Shown here piece by piece: positions 44,646 through 55,386 of a stretch of DNA of 64,000 nt. Under the pieces are notes generated by a model. It did not search any database. It saw nothing but the letters and a program-made list of their open reading frames with translations, and was not told where the DNA came from. The position numbers and the translations under genes were made by a program. Origin of the DNA: Megamonas hypermegale (lineage in GTDB: Bacteria > Bacillota > Negativicutes > Selenomonadales > Selenomonadaceae); contig NZ_LT906446.1 of assembly GCF_900187035.1 (NCBI RefSeq), positions 1,550,001 to 1,614,000 of the forward strand, given 5' to 3'. Position 1 is the first letter of the stretch. Every line of letters starts with the position of its first letter.

Positions 44646-45617
44646 TTAAGCTACAGCTTCTATTTTCTTTTCGATAGCTTCCATAGCCGATTTTACACTT
44701 TTTGCCGATGCTATCATTTTTTCTATTTCTTCATCAGTTAATTTTGGTGTAAAGCGCTTAATAATTCCCGTATTGTTAAGCATACATGGCAAACTCAAAG
44801 CCACATCATGTATACCATATTCACCAGTTAATATCGATGACATTGGCAAAATAGTATATTCATTATATTTTATAGCTTTAATAAAACGACAAACTACCAT
44901 AGCAATTCCCGTATTAGTGCAACCTTTTAAATTGATTACATCATATACAACCTGCATAATTTTCTGTTCAATCATACTTTTATTCAATTTATAATTATGA
45001 TTTAAAAATTCATCCATATTATCTAGACCTAAACTTGCTATATCCACTGTACTCCATGCTACAAAACCTGAATTACCATGTTCACCTAATACATAACCAT
45101 GAACAAGTTTTGGGTCTAAATGATAATAATCAGCTAAAATTCTGCGCAAACGGAAAGTTTCTAATAAAGTTCCCGTTCCAATTATCTTTTCTCTCGGATA
45201 ATCAAAATTATCTGATACGTAATACGTAGCTACATCTAAAGGATTAGTTACTACTAAAATAATAGCATCTTTAGTATATTGAACAATTTGCGACATTACG
45301 CTGTCCATGATTTTACAATTTGTCTTTGTTAAAATTAATCTGTCCGGTGTTTCTCCTGGTTTTATACTTGGCCCAGCTGTTATAATAATCATACTAGCAT
45401 CTTTGCAATCTTCATAAGTGCCTTCATGAATGTACATATTATAACTGCCAACACATGCTGTAGCATGACTTGTATCTAAAGATTCGCCCATACATTTTTT
45501 CTCATTAATATCAATCAATACAACTTCCGAAGCTAAGCCAAAATCTACAATTTTATTTAATACTGCTGTACCGACATTACTAGCACCAACAATAACAATT
45601 TTGCCTTCATCAAACAT
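44646..45617 (-). CDS. Lactate/malate dehydrogenase family, 2-hydroxyacid dehydrogenase
   Basis: The 323-residue NAD-dependent enzyme has the Rossmann loop GASNVGTAV, NPLDVATY, the catalytic pair Asp/Glu-Arg in LLETFRLRRIL and His in GEHGNSGF. In L-lactate dehydrogenases the loop residue 102 is Gln, and in malate dehydrogenases Arg. Here the aligned site in AGPSIKPGET is Ile. The Asp of the D-x-x-R pair is Glu. The substrate may thus be a bulkier hydrophobic 2-keto acid. It is first in the run with the MFS and GntR genes. Confidence 0.87.
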   Translation of the reverse strand: MFDEGKIVIVGASNVGTAVLNKIVDFGLASEVVLIDINEKKCMGESLDTSHATACVGSYNMYIHEGTYEDCKDASMIIITAGPSIKPGETPDRLILTKTNCKIMDSVMSQIVQYTKDAIILVVTNPLDVATYYVSDNFDYPREKIIGTGTLLETFRLRRILADYYHLDPKLVHGYVLGEHGNSGFVAWSTVDIASLGLDNMDEFLNHNYKLNKSMIEQKIMQVVYDVINLKGCTNTGIAMVVCRFIKAIKYNEYTILPMSSILTGEYGIHDVALSLPCMLNNTGIIKRFTPKLTDEEIEKMIASAKSVKSAMEAIEKKIEAVA

Positions 45618-45681
45618 AATTTTCGCACCTCTTTTATTATTTATAAATTTCTCACTTTTCTAACGCTTTATCTTTGACTAT

Positions 45682-45710
45682 ATTGTACCGTTATTGTTTT
45701 TTCGTTTCAA
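45682..45710 (-). promoter_or_regulatory. Sigma-A promoter of the LDH-like gene
   Basis: On the minus strand TTGAAA, 17 bp, TACAAT. The start would be about 60 bp before the ATG. Confidence 0.7.
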
Positions 45711-45891
45711 AATTCATTCTATTTTTTCGTAAATTTCATGTTAATACTATTTTTAAAATACTATACTAATGATAAATAGCATACTTTGTTTTTTATAAAT
45801 GCCATAATTTACAAAATCTCATAAAAAAATGCAAAAAACAACTATAAATCTCAAATATTTTTTCATAAAAATTGTCTATATTGCCTCAATC

Positions 45892-45920
45892 TTGTTTTTG
45901 CTAAAGTTTTATGATATACT
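45892..45920 (+). promoter_or_regulatory. Promoter of the pheS T-box leader
   Basis: TTGTTT (45892-45897), 17 bp, TATACT (45915-45920). It lies just upstream of the T-box RNA. The rest of the 45618-45942 gap holds only this and the divergent promoter. Confidence 0.75.
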
Positions 45921-45942
45921 TTTGTGTAAAATTGTAATATAA

Positions 45943-47214
<1,272 letters not shown>

Positions 47215-47234
47215 TTCAAGGAGGCACTTTCTTA

Positions 47235-49670
47235 ATGCAAGTTTCAATTAAATGGCTTAAAGATTATATAGATTTCACAGAAACTCCGGAACAACTTGCC
47301 GATAAACTCACTATGGCTGGCATACCGGTAGAAAATATCATCGACCCAGGTGAAGGCTTAGAAAAAGTCGTTACTGGTCGCATTGAAAAATTAGAACCAC
47401 ATCAAAACTCCGACCATTTACAAATATGTACTATGAATGTCGGCTTAAAAGAAAATATCATCATTGTAACTGGTGCTCAGAACGTTGCTGAAGGTCAAAT
47501 CGTTCCTGTAGCTATGGTTGGCGCTCACTTACCAAACGGCATGAAAATTTCCAAAGGAAAACTTCGTGGCGTTGTATCTAACGGTATGCTTTGCTCTGCA
47601 CAGGAATTAAAACTCGACCTTGAAAAATTACCACCAGAACAAAAAACTGGTATCTTCATTTTACCTAGCGATACACCTGTTGGCATTCCTGCTAAAGAAG
47701 TATTAGGTTTAAATGATGTTGTTTTAGAATTTGAACTCACTGCTAACCGTGCTGATTGCTTCAGCGTTGTTGGACTTGTTCGTGAAATTGCTGCAATAAC
47801 TGGCAATAAACCACATTTCCCTGAAATAAAAGTTACAGAAGACGATGAAACTAAACTCGGCGATATCTTCTCCGTAGAAATTGCTGACCCAGATTTATGC
47901 TCTCGCTTCTCCACACGTATGCTTAAAAATGTAAAAATTGGTCCATCTCCTGAATGGATGCAACAACGTCTCGAAGGTGCTGGCATTCGTTCCATCAATA
48001 ACGTTGTCGATGTAACTAACTTCGTCATGATTGAACTCGGTCATCCTATGCACGCTTACGATTATGACCATATCGCTGGTAAAAAATTAATCGCTCGCCG
48101 TGCTGTTGATGGTGAAGAACTTCATACACTCGATGATACATCTCGCAAAGCTAAAGGCGAAATGCTCGTAATTGCAGATACTGAAAAAGCTGCTGGACTT
48201 GCTGGTATCATGGGCGGTTTTGAAACAGAAATCACTGATACAACAACTACTGTCGTATTAGAATCCGCTGATTTTTATGGTCCATGTATCCGCCGTACTG
48301 CTCGCGCTTGCGGTTTATCCTCCGAAGCATCTGGCAGATTTGAACGCGGTATCGATAGCGAAACTACTATTAAAGCACTCGATAGAGCAGCTCAATTACT
48401 CCAAGAAATGGGAGCTTGCACAGTTTGCCAAGGAATTGTAGACGTATATCCAAATCCAAAACAACCTGCTTACGTTACATTCACAACAGAACAAATCAAC
48501 AAACATCTCGGCACTGATATTCCTAAACAAACTATGATTGATATCATCACAAGTGTTGGCTTTGAAATCACTAAAGATGAAAATGATGAAATCACAGTTA
48601 AAGTTCCATCTTGGAGAAATGATGTAAGTCGCATGGCTGATATCTCCGAAGAAATCGCTCGCTTATACGGCTTTGATAAAATTGCTTCCACTTTACCAAG
48701 CGGAGCATCTATGCAAGGCAGTCAATCAGATAAACAAACTTTCATCGATAAAGTAAAAGCTTCTTTATCTGCACAAGGTCTTTGCGAAACTATTTCTTTT
48801 GCTTTAACTAATGAAGCAACTTTTGATAAATTAAACGTTCCAAAAGATGATATGCTTCGCCAAGCCATTCCAATCATGAATCCACTTTCCGATGAATATC
48901 CTCTCGTTCGCACTACTTTACTCAGCAGTATCTTCGATAATTTATCCCGCAACTTAGCTCGTAAAAATGATAATGTAGCAATTTTTGAAGTTGGTACAGT
49001 CTTCTATCCTAAAGCACTCCCTGTTACTGAATTACCAAACGAAGTAGTTAAAATTGCTGGTGCAATTACAGGTCGCCGCCATGCTCATATTTGGAACCAA
49101 CCCAATGATATGGTTGATTTCTATGACGTAAAAGGCATCATCGAAGAATTATTTGCTGACCTTCGCGTTACTCGCTACACTGTTGAAGCTGGCACACATT
49201 ACGCTATGCACCCTGGTAAAACTGCATTATTCAAAAAAGGTCGTGATGTACTCGCTACAATAGGTGAAGTTCATCCAGCAGTATTAGCTAACTACGGTAT
49301 TTCTAAACCAGTTTACATCTTTGAACTCGATGCTAAAACTGTCATGAAATACATGGCTAAAGATTTCAAATACAAATCCTTACCAAAATATCCAGCAATG
49401 ACTCGTGACCTCGCTATGCTCGTTGCCACTGATATCAACTCCGCTGATATTGAAAAAGCTATGACAAAAGCAGCAGGTCAAAACCTCGTTCAAATAACTT
49501 TATTTGACGTTTACACTGGAAAACAAGTTGAAGCTGGCAAGAAGAGCTTGGCATTCTCCTTAACATTCCAATCCAATGATAAAACATTGACAGATGCAGA
49601 AGTTAATACAGCTATCGAAAAAATTGTAGCTAAATTACAAAAAGATTTTGACGCTGACCTTCGCGCATAA
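47235..49670 (+). CDS. pheT: Phenylalanyl-tRNA synthetase beta subunit
   Basis: The 811-residue beta subunit has in order the tRNA-binding OB domain (about 40-150), the B3/B4 editing domain (about 210-390, with HPMHAYDYD and RRTARACGLSSEASGRFERG), B5, the inactive class II core and a C-terminal anticodon-binding ferredoxin fold (YPAMTRDLAMLV). Length is normal. It is cotranscribed with pheS and ends at a strong terminator. Confidence 0.97.
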   Translation: MQVSIKWLKDYIDFTETPEQLADKLTMAGIPVENIIDPGEGLEKVVTGRIEKLEPHQNSDHLQICTMNVGLKENIIIVTGAQNVAEGQIVPVAMVGAHLPNGMKISKGKLRGVVSNGMLCSAQELKLDLEKLPPEQKTGIFILPSDTPVGIPAKEVLGLNDVVLEFELTANRADCFSVVGLVREIAAITGNKPHFPEIKVTEDDETKLGDIFSVEIADPDLCSRFSTRMLKNVKIGPSPEWMQQRLEGAGIRSINNVVDVTNFVMIELGHPMHAYDYDHIAGKKLIARRAVDGEELHTLDDTSRKAKGEMLVIADTEKAAGLAGIMGGFETEITDTTTTVVLESADFYGPCIRRTARACGLSSEASGRFERGIDSETTIKALDRAAQLLQEMGACTVCQGIVDVYPNPKQPAYVTFTTEQINKHLGTDIPKQTMIDIITSVGFEITKDENDEITVKVPSWRNDVSRMADISEEIARLYGFDKIASTLPSGASMQGSQSDKQTFIDKVKASLSAQGLCETISFALTNEATFDKLNVPKDDMLRQAIPIMNPLSDEYPLVRTTLLSSIFDNLSRNLARKNDNVAIFEVGTVFYPKALPVTELPNEVVKIAGAITGRRHAHIWNQPNDMVDFYDVKGIIEELFADLRVTRYTVEAGTHYAMHPGKTALFKKGRDVLATIGEVHPAVLANYGISKPVYIFELDAKTVMKYMAKDFKYKSLPKYPAMTRDLAMLVATDINSADIEKAMTKAAGQNLVQITLFDVYTGKQVEAGKKSLAFSLTFQSNDKTLTDAEVNTAIEKIVAKLQKDFDADLRA

Positions 49671-49684
49671 ATATATATTTACGC

Positions 49685-49722
49685 AAAAAACACCTTGAAT
49701 TTAAGTTCAAGGTGTTTTTTAT
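49685..49722. terminator. Bidirectional terminator between pheT and arsC
   Basis: AAAACACCTTGAA and TTCAAGGTGTTTT form a 13-bp stem with T run. Confidence 0.88.
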
Positions 49723-49729
49723 ATCTTAT

Positions 49730-50131
49730 TTAAATTTCTTTATTGTTTATCTTTGTGATTAACTCTTTCATTTTACATTCTATTTTATTGATGACAGCTA
49801 AAAAAGTAGCATCATCTTTGCCCGTAGGGTCATCAAGTCCCCAAACTTCGCGGTATTTACATTTAATCGCAGGACACGCTACATTACAACCCATAGTGAT
49901 TACAACATCAATTTCTGGCAAATCCTGTAATAATTTTGGTTTTTGTACTCTTGTTATATCACCATAGCCTAAAGAATTCATAATGCGAACTGCATCAGGA
50001 TTTATTTGATTTTTTAATTGTGTTCCAGCTGAAAAAGCTTCAATAATTCCTTTTCCCATTTTTCTAGCTACGGCTTCTGCCATCTGCGACCTACAAGCAT
50101 TATGCACACAAATAAATGCTACTTTTAACAA
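49730..50131 (-). CDS. arsC: Arsenate reductase ArsC, thioredoxin-coupled (LMW phosphatase fold)
   Basis: The 133-residue enzyme reduces arsenate to arsenite. It has the CX5R loop CVHNACR (Cys8, Arg14), the redox pair region GCNVACPAIKC (Cys82 and further Cys at 86 and 91) and the WGLDDPTG motif with the acid residue. This matches the pI258-type, thioredoxin-dependent group. It is the last of three minus-strand genes with a permease and ArsR, which supports arsenic resistance. Confidence 0.92.
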   Translation of the reverse strand: MLKVAFICVHNACRSQMAEAVARKMGKGIIEAFSAGTQLKNQINPDAVRIMNSLGYGDITRVQKPKLLQDLPEIDVVITMGCNVACPAIKCKYREVWGLDDPTGKDDATFLAVINKIECKMKELITKINNKEI

Positions 50132-50152
50132 AAAATCATCTCCTAACTTTAT

Positions 50153-51139
50153 TTAAAATACCAAATTAAAGATATATCCTACAAAAATAATCCCTATGCT
50201 CACAATACCAATGAATAAAAATAATAATTTTCTCTGCAATACTTGACTGAGCATAATGAGTGATGGAAGTGATAGCGCTGTTATCGCCATCATCAAAGCT
50301 AAAATTGTACCAGCTGGTACACCTACTAAGTATAAAGCTTCAGCTATTGGTAAAGTTCCAAATATATCTGCATAAATAGGTACACCAATCACTGTAGCCA
50401 AAATAACGGCAAATGGATTGTTATTGCCTAAAATAGTTAAAATAAATTCTTGTGGTATCCAATTATGAATTAATGCACCTATTAAAACGCCAAGCAATAC
50501 ATACGGAAATACTTTTTTGACTATGATTTTAGTATCATTTAACGCATAATTTAATCTCTGTCTTTGATTAAAATATTCTGACTCAGAGTAAAAATCTCTA
50601 ATTGCTCCATCATATTTTTTCAAATATCGTTCAACTTTCATCATAGCTAAAACTTTACCGCCAACAACAGCTAATATAATTCCTACAACTGTATAAAAAA
50701 TAGCAAATTCAGGACCAAAAAACGACATCAACATAAGCATAGATGCCACATCTACCATAGGTGAAGATATTAAAAAAGAAAAAGTCATGCCCACAGGTAA
50801 ACCCGCTCTAGTAAAACCTATAAAAATAGGCACGCTAGAACAAGAGCAAAATGGCGTTACAGTTCCAAGTAATGCTGCAATTATATTTCCTGTAAAACCA
50901 TCAAAATGTGTCAAAATTCGCTTTGTTTTTTCTGGTGGAAAATACGACTGAATATATGATATCAAATAAATTAAAGTCACTAATAAAATAGTTATCTTTA
51001 TCGTATCATAAAAGAAAAAATGAGCACTTGACCACCAATTTGAATTTTGGTCTGCGTTAAAATAATTTATTAATACATACCAAACGGCTTCACTCAGCCA
51101 CTTCATCCCCAATATCTGTTCAATGAAAAAATCAAACAT
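50153..51139 (-). CDS. Permease of the DUF318/ArsP type, probable arsenic efflux protein
   Basis: The 328-residue membrane protein has about eight membrane segments, a TPFCSCSSVPIF cysteine motif and GVPIYADIFGTLPIAEAL, both typical of the DUF318 permeases. ArsP members export organoarsenicals, and others accompany inorganic ars genes. The start at 51139 is 5 bp after GAGGTG; an ATG one codon earlier is only 2 bp from it. Two palindromes lie just upstream. Confidence 0.88.
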   Translation of the reverse strand: MFDFFIEQILGMKWLSEAVWYVLINYFNADQNSNWWSSAHFFFYDTIKITILLVTLIYLISYIQSYFPPEKTKRILTHFDGFTGNIIAALLGTVTPFCSCSSVPIFIGFTRAGLPVGMTFSFLISSPMVDVASMLMLMSFFGPEFAIFYTVVGIILAVVGGKVLAMMKVERYLKKYDGAIRDFYSESEYFNQRQRLNYALNDTKIIVKKVFPYVLLGVLIGALIHNWIPQEFILTILGNNNPFAVILATVIGVPIYADIFGTLPIAEALYLVGVPAGTILALMMAITALSLPSLIMLSQVLQRKLLFLFIGIVSIGIIFVGYIFNLVF

Positions 51140-51150
51140 CATATCACCTC

Positions 51151-51197
51151 ATATCAAAAATTTTTGATATATTTATTATATCAAAAAAAATTGATAT
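51151..51197. promoter_or_regulatory. Two palindromes between arsR and the permease gene, probable ArsR operators
   Basis: ATATCAAAAATTTTTGATAT (51151-51170) is a perfect 20-bp palindrome. ATATCAAAAAAAATTGATAT (51178-51197) repeats the same ATATCAA/TTGATAT arms. Their centres are 27 bp apart. They lie downstream of arsR and directly before the permease ribosome site. Confidence 0.7.
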
Positions 51198-51210
51198 GAC
51201 AATACTTATT

Positions 51211-51492
51211 TTATTTATCAAACAAAGTTTTTATCATATTTTCACTTAAAACATTCTGCAAAGTTTCCATATTAATGCTATAAAAATTCCATTTACCTTT
51301 AGATTTTACATTGATTAAACTTGCTTCCAATAATAATTTTAAATGATATGATAATTTGCTTTGTGCTATGGTAAACTTTTCCATTAATTTACATACACAA
51401 ATTTCTTCATGTATTGCTATTTCCTGTAAAATATTTAAACGCGTTTCATCTGATAAAGCTTTAAAAATTTTTATATAAATTATCTTTTCCAT
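51211..51492 (-). CDS. arsR: ArsR family transcriptional repressor
   Basis: The 93-residue winged helix starts at the ATG at 51492, 8 bp after GAGGGG. It carries the ArsR arsenite site in the recognition helix region (EICVCKLMEKF, with the CxC pair) and the LDHL-like IAQSKLSYHLKLL helix. It should repress the ars genes until As(III) or Sb(III) binds. It is first of three genes with the permease and arsC. Confidence 0.92.
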   Translation of the reverse strand: MEKIIYIKIFKALSDETRLNILQEIAIHEEICVCKLMEKFTIAQSKLSYHLKLLLEASLINVKSKGKWNFYSINMETLQNVLSENMIKTLFDK

Positions 51493-51602
51493 TAACAAAA
51501 CCCCTCATTTTTTACTATATATCTATTCTATTTTTTTTATACTTTGCTATAATAATTTATATTATAATAATATGTAAATAATTTATAAAGGAGGTTTTAA
51601 CG

Positions 51603-52526
51603 ATGAAATACGTCATTATGGGTTCAGGCGGAACGGGCGCTAGTATCGGTGGCTTTCTTGCTAATAATAAACATGATGTCACACTTATTGCTCGCGGTAA
51701 TCATTTAAAAGCTATTCGTCAACATGGTCTTATTCTTCATTCTGATAAAATAGGCGAAACAAAATTAAATGATATAAAAGCCATAACAACTGATGAATAT
51801 ATCACCTCTGGCGAAAAACCAGATGTGATTTTCGTTGCTGTAAAAGGTTATTCTATTGATGAAATCATACCGTTTTTACAAAAAATTTCTGACGCTCATA
51901 CAATCATCATCCCTATATTAAATATTTACGGTACAGGCCAATATCTGGCTAAAAAACTACCTAAAACAAATGTTCTCGAAGGTTGTATTTACATCGTTGC
52001 TTATATTTCTGCTCCTGGAGAAATCACTCAATCCGGTGATATTTTTCGGATTGTATATGGTACACGTGGTCCTTCACCATTAAAACCACAATTAGAAAAA
52101 ATAAAACAGGACTTAGAAAATAGCAATATTAAGGTTGTAGTGTCTGAACAAATCGCTGATGATACATTTCGCAAATTTACTTTTGTTTCTCCTTTTGCCG
52201 CTGCTGGTGCGTACTATAATATCACGGCAGGCACAATGCAACAAAAAGGCAAACAGCAGGATTTATTCATGGCTCTCACTAAAGACTGTATGAACATTGC
52301 TAATGCTTACGATATAAAACTGCCTGCTGATATCATGGATATCAATTTAAAAATCTTACAAGCTGTAACACCAGACACGACAGCTTCCATGCAAAAAGAT
52401 TTAGCTAAAAATCATCAAAGCGAAATTGATGGTTTAATTTTTGAAATAGTTCGCATGGCAAAAGCTAAAAATATAACTGTTCCTGCATATGAAAAAGTAG
52501 CTTTACACTTTGGTTTTAAAATTTAA
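51603..52526 (+). CDS. Ketopantoate reductase family protein (2-dehydropantoate 2-reductase)
   Basis: The 307-residue protein has the PanE/ApbA NADP site MGSGGTGASIGGFLA, the AVKGYS motif with the conserved Lys and a C-terminal helical domain with the SMQKDL segment. It reduces ketopantoate to pantoate in coenzyme A synthesis, though many paralogues act on other 2-keto acids. No other pan gene is nearby. AAAGGAGG precedes the ATG. Confidence 0.88.
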   Translation: MKYVIMGSGGTGASIGGFLANNKHDVTLIARGNHLKAIRQHGLILHSDKIGETKLNDIKAITTDEYITSGEKPDVIFVAVKGYSIDEIIPFLQKISDAHTIIIPILNIYGTGQYLAKKLPKTNVLEGCIYIVAYISAPGEITQSGDIFRIVYGTRGPSPLKPQLEKIKQDLENSNIKVVVSEQIADDTFRKFTFVSPFAAAGAYYNITAGTMQQKGKQQDLFMALTKDCMNIANAYDIKLPADIMDINLKILQAVTPDTTASMQKDLAKNHQSEIDGLIFEIVRMAKAKNITVPAYEKVALHFGFKI

Positions 52527-52553
52527 TAAATAATAAGTAAAGGATAATTTATC

Positions 52554-53339
52554 ATGATAGAAATATTCGTCTTATTCTTAGTAGGTATTGGTGTTGGTAC
52601 TTTTGGTACACTCGTTGGTATCGGTGGTGGGCTCATTATGATACCACTATTTACATTCGCTTTAACACCATCTGTTTTCCAAACAGCTCCACAAATTATC
52701 GGCACATCTTTATTTGGTGTATTCTTAAATGCCATTTCTGGTACATTCGCTTATGTCAAACAAAAACGTGTTTATTTTAAAGCAGCTATTCCATTTGCTA
52801 TCGCTACATTGCCAGGTGCTTTTTTAGGCAGTCTTGTCAGCGATTATTTCACAGGTCCATCTTTTAGCTTAGCTTATGGTATTTTTATCTTATTTATAGC
52901 TGTCATCATGTATTGGAATTCTTCTAATAAAAAAGTCATTGCTAATGAATTTAATGAAAAATTATTTCAATCTCGAAAAAAACTCGGTATTATTTTAAGT
53001 GGTTTTGTTGGTTTCATTTCCAGTATCTTCGGCATTGGCGGTGGCGTTATCCATGTTCCAACAATGATTTATGCTCTGTCTTTTCCACCACATATGGCTA
53101 CAGCTACTTCACATTTTGTACTTGCTGTATCTTCCTTTTTTGGTGTAATTTCTCATATTATGCTTAATCATGTTGTTTGGGTTCCAGCATTATCTGTTGG
53201 TATCGGTGCTGTTATTGGGGCTCAAATCGGTGCTAGATTATCTCGTAAAACTCGCCCTCGCAGTATTATTTTACTTTTATGTTTAGCCCTCTTTCTCTTA
53301 GGCATTCGCATGATTGTTGAAAGTAAATTATTATTCTAA
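52554..53339 (+). CDS. TauE/SafE family anion exporter
   Basis: The 261-residue protein has about eight membrane segments in two repeats. Each repeat opens with the family motif GTFGTLVGIGGGLIMIP and FISSIFGIGGGVIHVP. TauE/SafE proteins move sulfite, sulfoacetate or other small anions. It follows the ketopantoate reductase gene by 27 bp and ends at a terminator; a joint role is not evident. Confidence 0.9.
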   Translation: MIEIFVLFLVGIGVGTFGTLVGIGGGLIMIPLFTFALTPSVFQTAPQIIGTSLFGVFLNAISGTFAYVKQKRVYFKAAIPFAIATLPGAFLGSLVSDYFTGPSFSLAYGIFILFIAVIMYWNSSNKKVIANEFNEKLFQSRKKLGIILSGFVGFISSIFGIGGGVIHVPTMIYALSFPPHMATATSHFVLAVSSFFGVISHIMLNHVVWVPALSVGIGAVIGAQIGARLSRKTRPRSIILLLCLALFLLGIRMIVESKLLF

Positions 53340-53347
53340 AACTCACT

Positions 53348-53390
53348 AAAAAGATGTTATTTATTGCAATTTTAAATAACATCTTTTTTA
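53348..53390 (+). terminator. Intrinsic terminator after the TauE gene
   Basis: AAAAAGATGTTATTT and AAATAACATCTTTTTT form a 15-bp stem around a roughly 11-nt loop. Confidence 0.88.
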
Positions 53391-53469
53391 TTTTCATTTA
53401 AAATTATGTATTCTTAAAGCATTTGTGATACAATAACATTTGAAATTTATATATAAAGGAGAATGAATT

Positions 53470-54126
53470 TTGCGTTTAAGAAGAAAACCTTGGATAGATG
53501 AAGCTATCTTTGATTTTAGCGATTTTGTATACACTAAAGGCAATAGCCCCTCTGAAGAAATGAAAGGTCATTGGCAAGAAGTCTTCAATCGCCCTGCACC
53601 ACTTTATGTTGAACTCGGTACAGGTAAAGGCGATTTTATCAGCCAAACTGCTTTAAAACATCCTGATGTCAATTTTATCGGTATTGAATTACAACAAGAT
53701 GTTTTATACTATGCTGCTAAAAAAGTAAAAGAACTTGGCCTTTCTAATGTTCGTTTAATGGTATTTAATATCGAACAAATTGAAAATATCTTTGCTGAAG
53801 ATGAAGTTGACCGTTTTTATATTAATTTTTGTGACCCATGGCCAAAGGCACGCCATGCTAAAAGACGTCTTACTTATATCAGTTTCTTAGAAAAATATCG
53901 CCGTCTTTTAAAAAATAATGGAGAATTATTTTTCAAAACAGATAACCGCCCACTATTTGATTTTTCACTAGAACAATTTAATCTTGCTAATTTAAAAGTT
54001 AACGCTGTGACTTTTGATTTACACAACAGTGAATATCAAGCTGAAAATATCATGACAGAATATGAACGTAAATTTAGTGGTTTCGGTGAAAAAATTAATC
54101 GCTGTGAAGTAACTTTTACCAAATAA
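53470..54126 (+). CDS. trmB: tRNA (guanine(46)-N7)-methyltransferase TrmB
   Basis: TrmB makes m7G46 in tRNA variable loops. The 218-residue protein has the SAM motif VELGTGKGDFI, FIGIELQQDV, the family's YINFCDPWPKARHAKRRL catalytic block and FKTDNRPLFDFS. It starts at TTG 53470, 8 bp after AAGGAG. The SEDS gene follows after 20 bp. Confidence 0.96.
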   Translation: MRLRRKPWIDEAIFDFSDFVYTKGNSPSEEMKGHWQEVFNRPAPLYVELGTGKGDFISQTALKHPDVNFIGIELQQDVLYYAAKKVKELGLSNVRLMVFNIEQIENIFAEDEVDRFYINFCDPWPKARHAKRRLTYISFLEKYRRLLKNNGELFFKTDNRPLFDFSLEQFNLANLKVNAVTFDLHNSEYQAENIMTEYERKFSGFGEKINRCEVTFTK

Positions 54127-54146
54127 ACTCAAAGGTTTCTGTTTAA

Positions 54147-55304
54147 ATGAAAAAACAACGTCGATTTTGGATAAATGATATGGAAGCTCTTACATATATC
54201 ATGTTTATCCTCATCATTATCGGTACTATAAATATATGTAGTGCTAGTCTTATAACAGCTTATACCGATTTTGAAAATCCCTATTATTTTTTAACACGAC
54301 ATCTCATAAGTATTCTCGTTGGTCTTGTTGCTTTTGCCGCTTCTAGTCGATTTAACTACAAGCGATTATCTCATCCTAATTGGCAAATGGGACTTATTGC
54401 TATCACAATTCTATCTTTAGCAGCAGTATTACTCTTTGGTATCACAGTAAACGGTTCAAGACGCTGGCTACCACTTGGTTTTATGCAATTCCAACCTTCT
54501 GAACTTGCTAAAATCGTAACTATAATTATCAGTTCATCTTATCTTGGCAGATGTCTTGATAAAAAATTACCAATTACGATTGACCCTCGCAAAAATATAG
54601 TATTTATAGTTTGTTTAGTTATTGCAGGCTTTGTTGAAGCTCAACCTGATATGGGAACTGCTATGATTATCTTAGGCATTCCAATTGCCTTATATTTCAT
54701 TGCTGGTTTAGATAAAAAATGGATGGGCATTATTTGTGGTGTAGGTGCTATTTTATTAGCTTTTTTAGCTACATTTCAACCTTATCGACTTGACCGCTTA
54801 AAAAGTTATTGGGACCCTTGGTCTCGCGCACAAGATGATGGATATCAGATTGTACAATCGATTTTAGCTATTGGCTCTGGCGAATTTTCTGGCATGGGAT
54901 TAGGTCATGGATTCAGTAAATATTCCTATTTACCTGAATCACACACTGACTTTGCTTTTGCTGTACTTTGTCAAGAAATGGGCTTTATCGGTGCTTTAGT
55001 CATGTTCTTTTTATTAATTGCCATGGCTTTTTATTTTATAAAAATAGCCTTACACACTAAAGATAATTTTGGCAAAATGCTCGTATGTGGCATCATGCTT
55101 TTAATTGTTGGTCAAGCTGCCGCTAATATGGCTATGGTAGTTGGTCTTTTACCTGTAATCGGCTTTCCACTTCCATTTATCAGTTATGGCGGGACATCAC
55201 TCATCTTGAACATGACCAGTATGGGACTAGTTTTAAGTGTAAATCGTCACAATAAAACGACACAAACAAATTCTGGAAATAATACTGTTTATACAAAAAA
55301 ATAA
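54147..55304 (+). CDS. SEDS family peptidoglycan glycosyltransferase (FtsW/RodA/SpoVE)
   Basis: The 385-residue protein has about ten membrane segments and polymerises lipid II into glycan strands. Family motifs are FQPSELAK, VEAQPDMGTAMII with the essential Asp, YLPESHTDFAFAVLCQEMGF and the closing PLPFISYGGTSL. The last is closer to FtsW/SpoVE than to RodA, but the division and elongation forms cannot be separated by eye. It ends at a terminator. No partner transpeptidase lies nearby. Confidence 0.92.
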   Translation: MKKQRRFWINDMEALTYIMFILIIIGTINICSASLITAYTDFENPYYFLTRHLISILVGLVAFAASSRFNYKRLSHPNWQMGLIAITILSLAAVLLFGITVNGSRRWLPLGFMQFQPSELAKIVTIIISSSYLGRCLDKKLPITIDPRKNIVFIVCLVIAGFVEAQPDMGTAMIILGIPIALYFIAGLDKKWMGIICGVGAILLAFLATFQPYRLDRLKSYWDPWSRAQDDGYQIVQSILAIGSGEFSGMGLGHGFSKYSYLPESHTDFAFAVLCQEMGFIGALVMFFLLIAMAFYFIKIALHTKDNFGKMLVCGIMLLIVGQAAANMAMVVGLLPVIGFPLPFISYGGTSLILNMTSMGLVLSVNRHNKTTQTNSGNNTVYTKK

Positions 55305-55308
55305 AAAA

Positions 55309-55352
55309 CAAAAACCTCTATAATACAACGCGTATTGCAGAGGTTCTTTTTT
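55309..55352 (+). terminator. Intrinsic terminator after the SEDS gene
   Basis: AACCTCT pairs with AGAGGTT, with an inner ATAC/GTAT helix, and is followed by CTTTTTTT. Confidence 0.8.
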
Positions 55353-55386
55353 TATAAATTTCAATAATATCATTTTTCTAGAGAAA

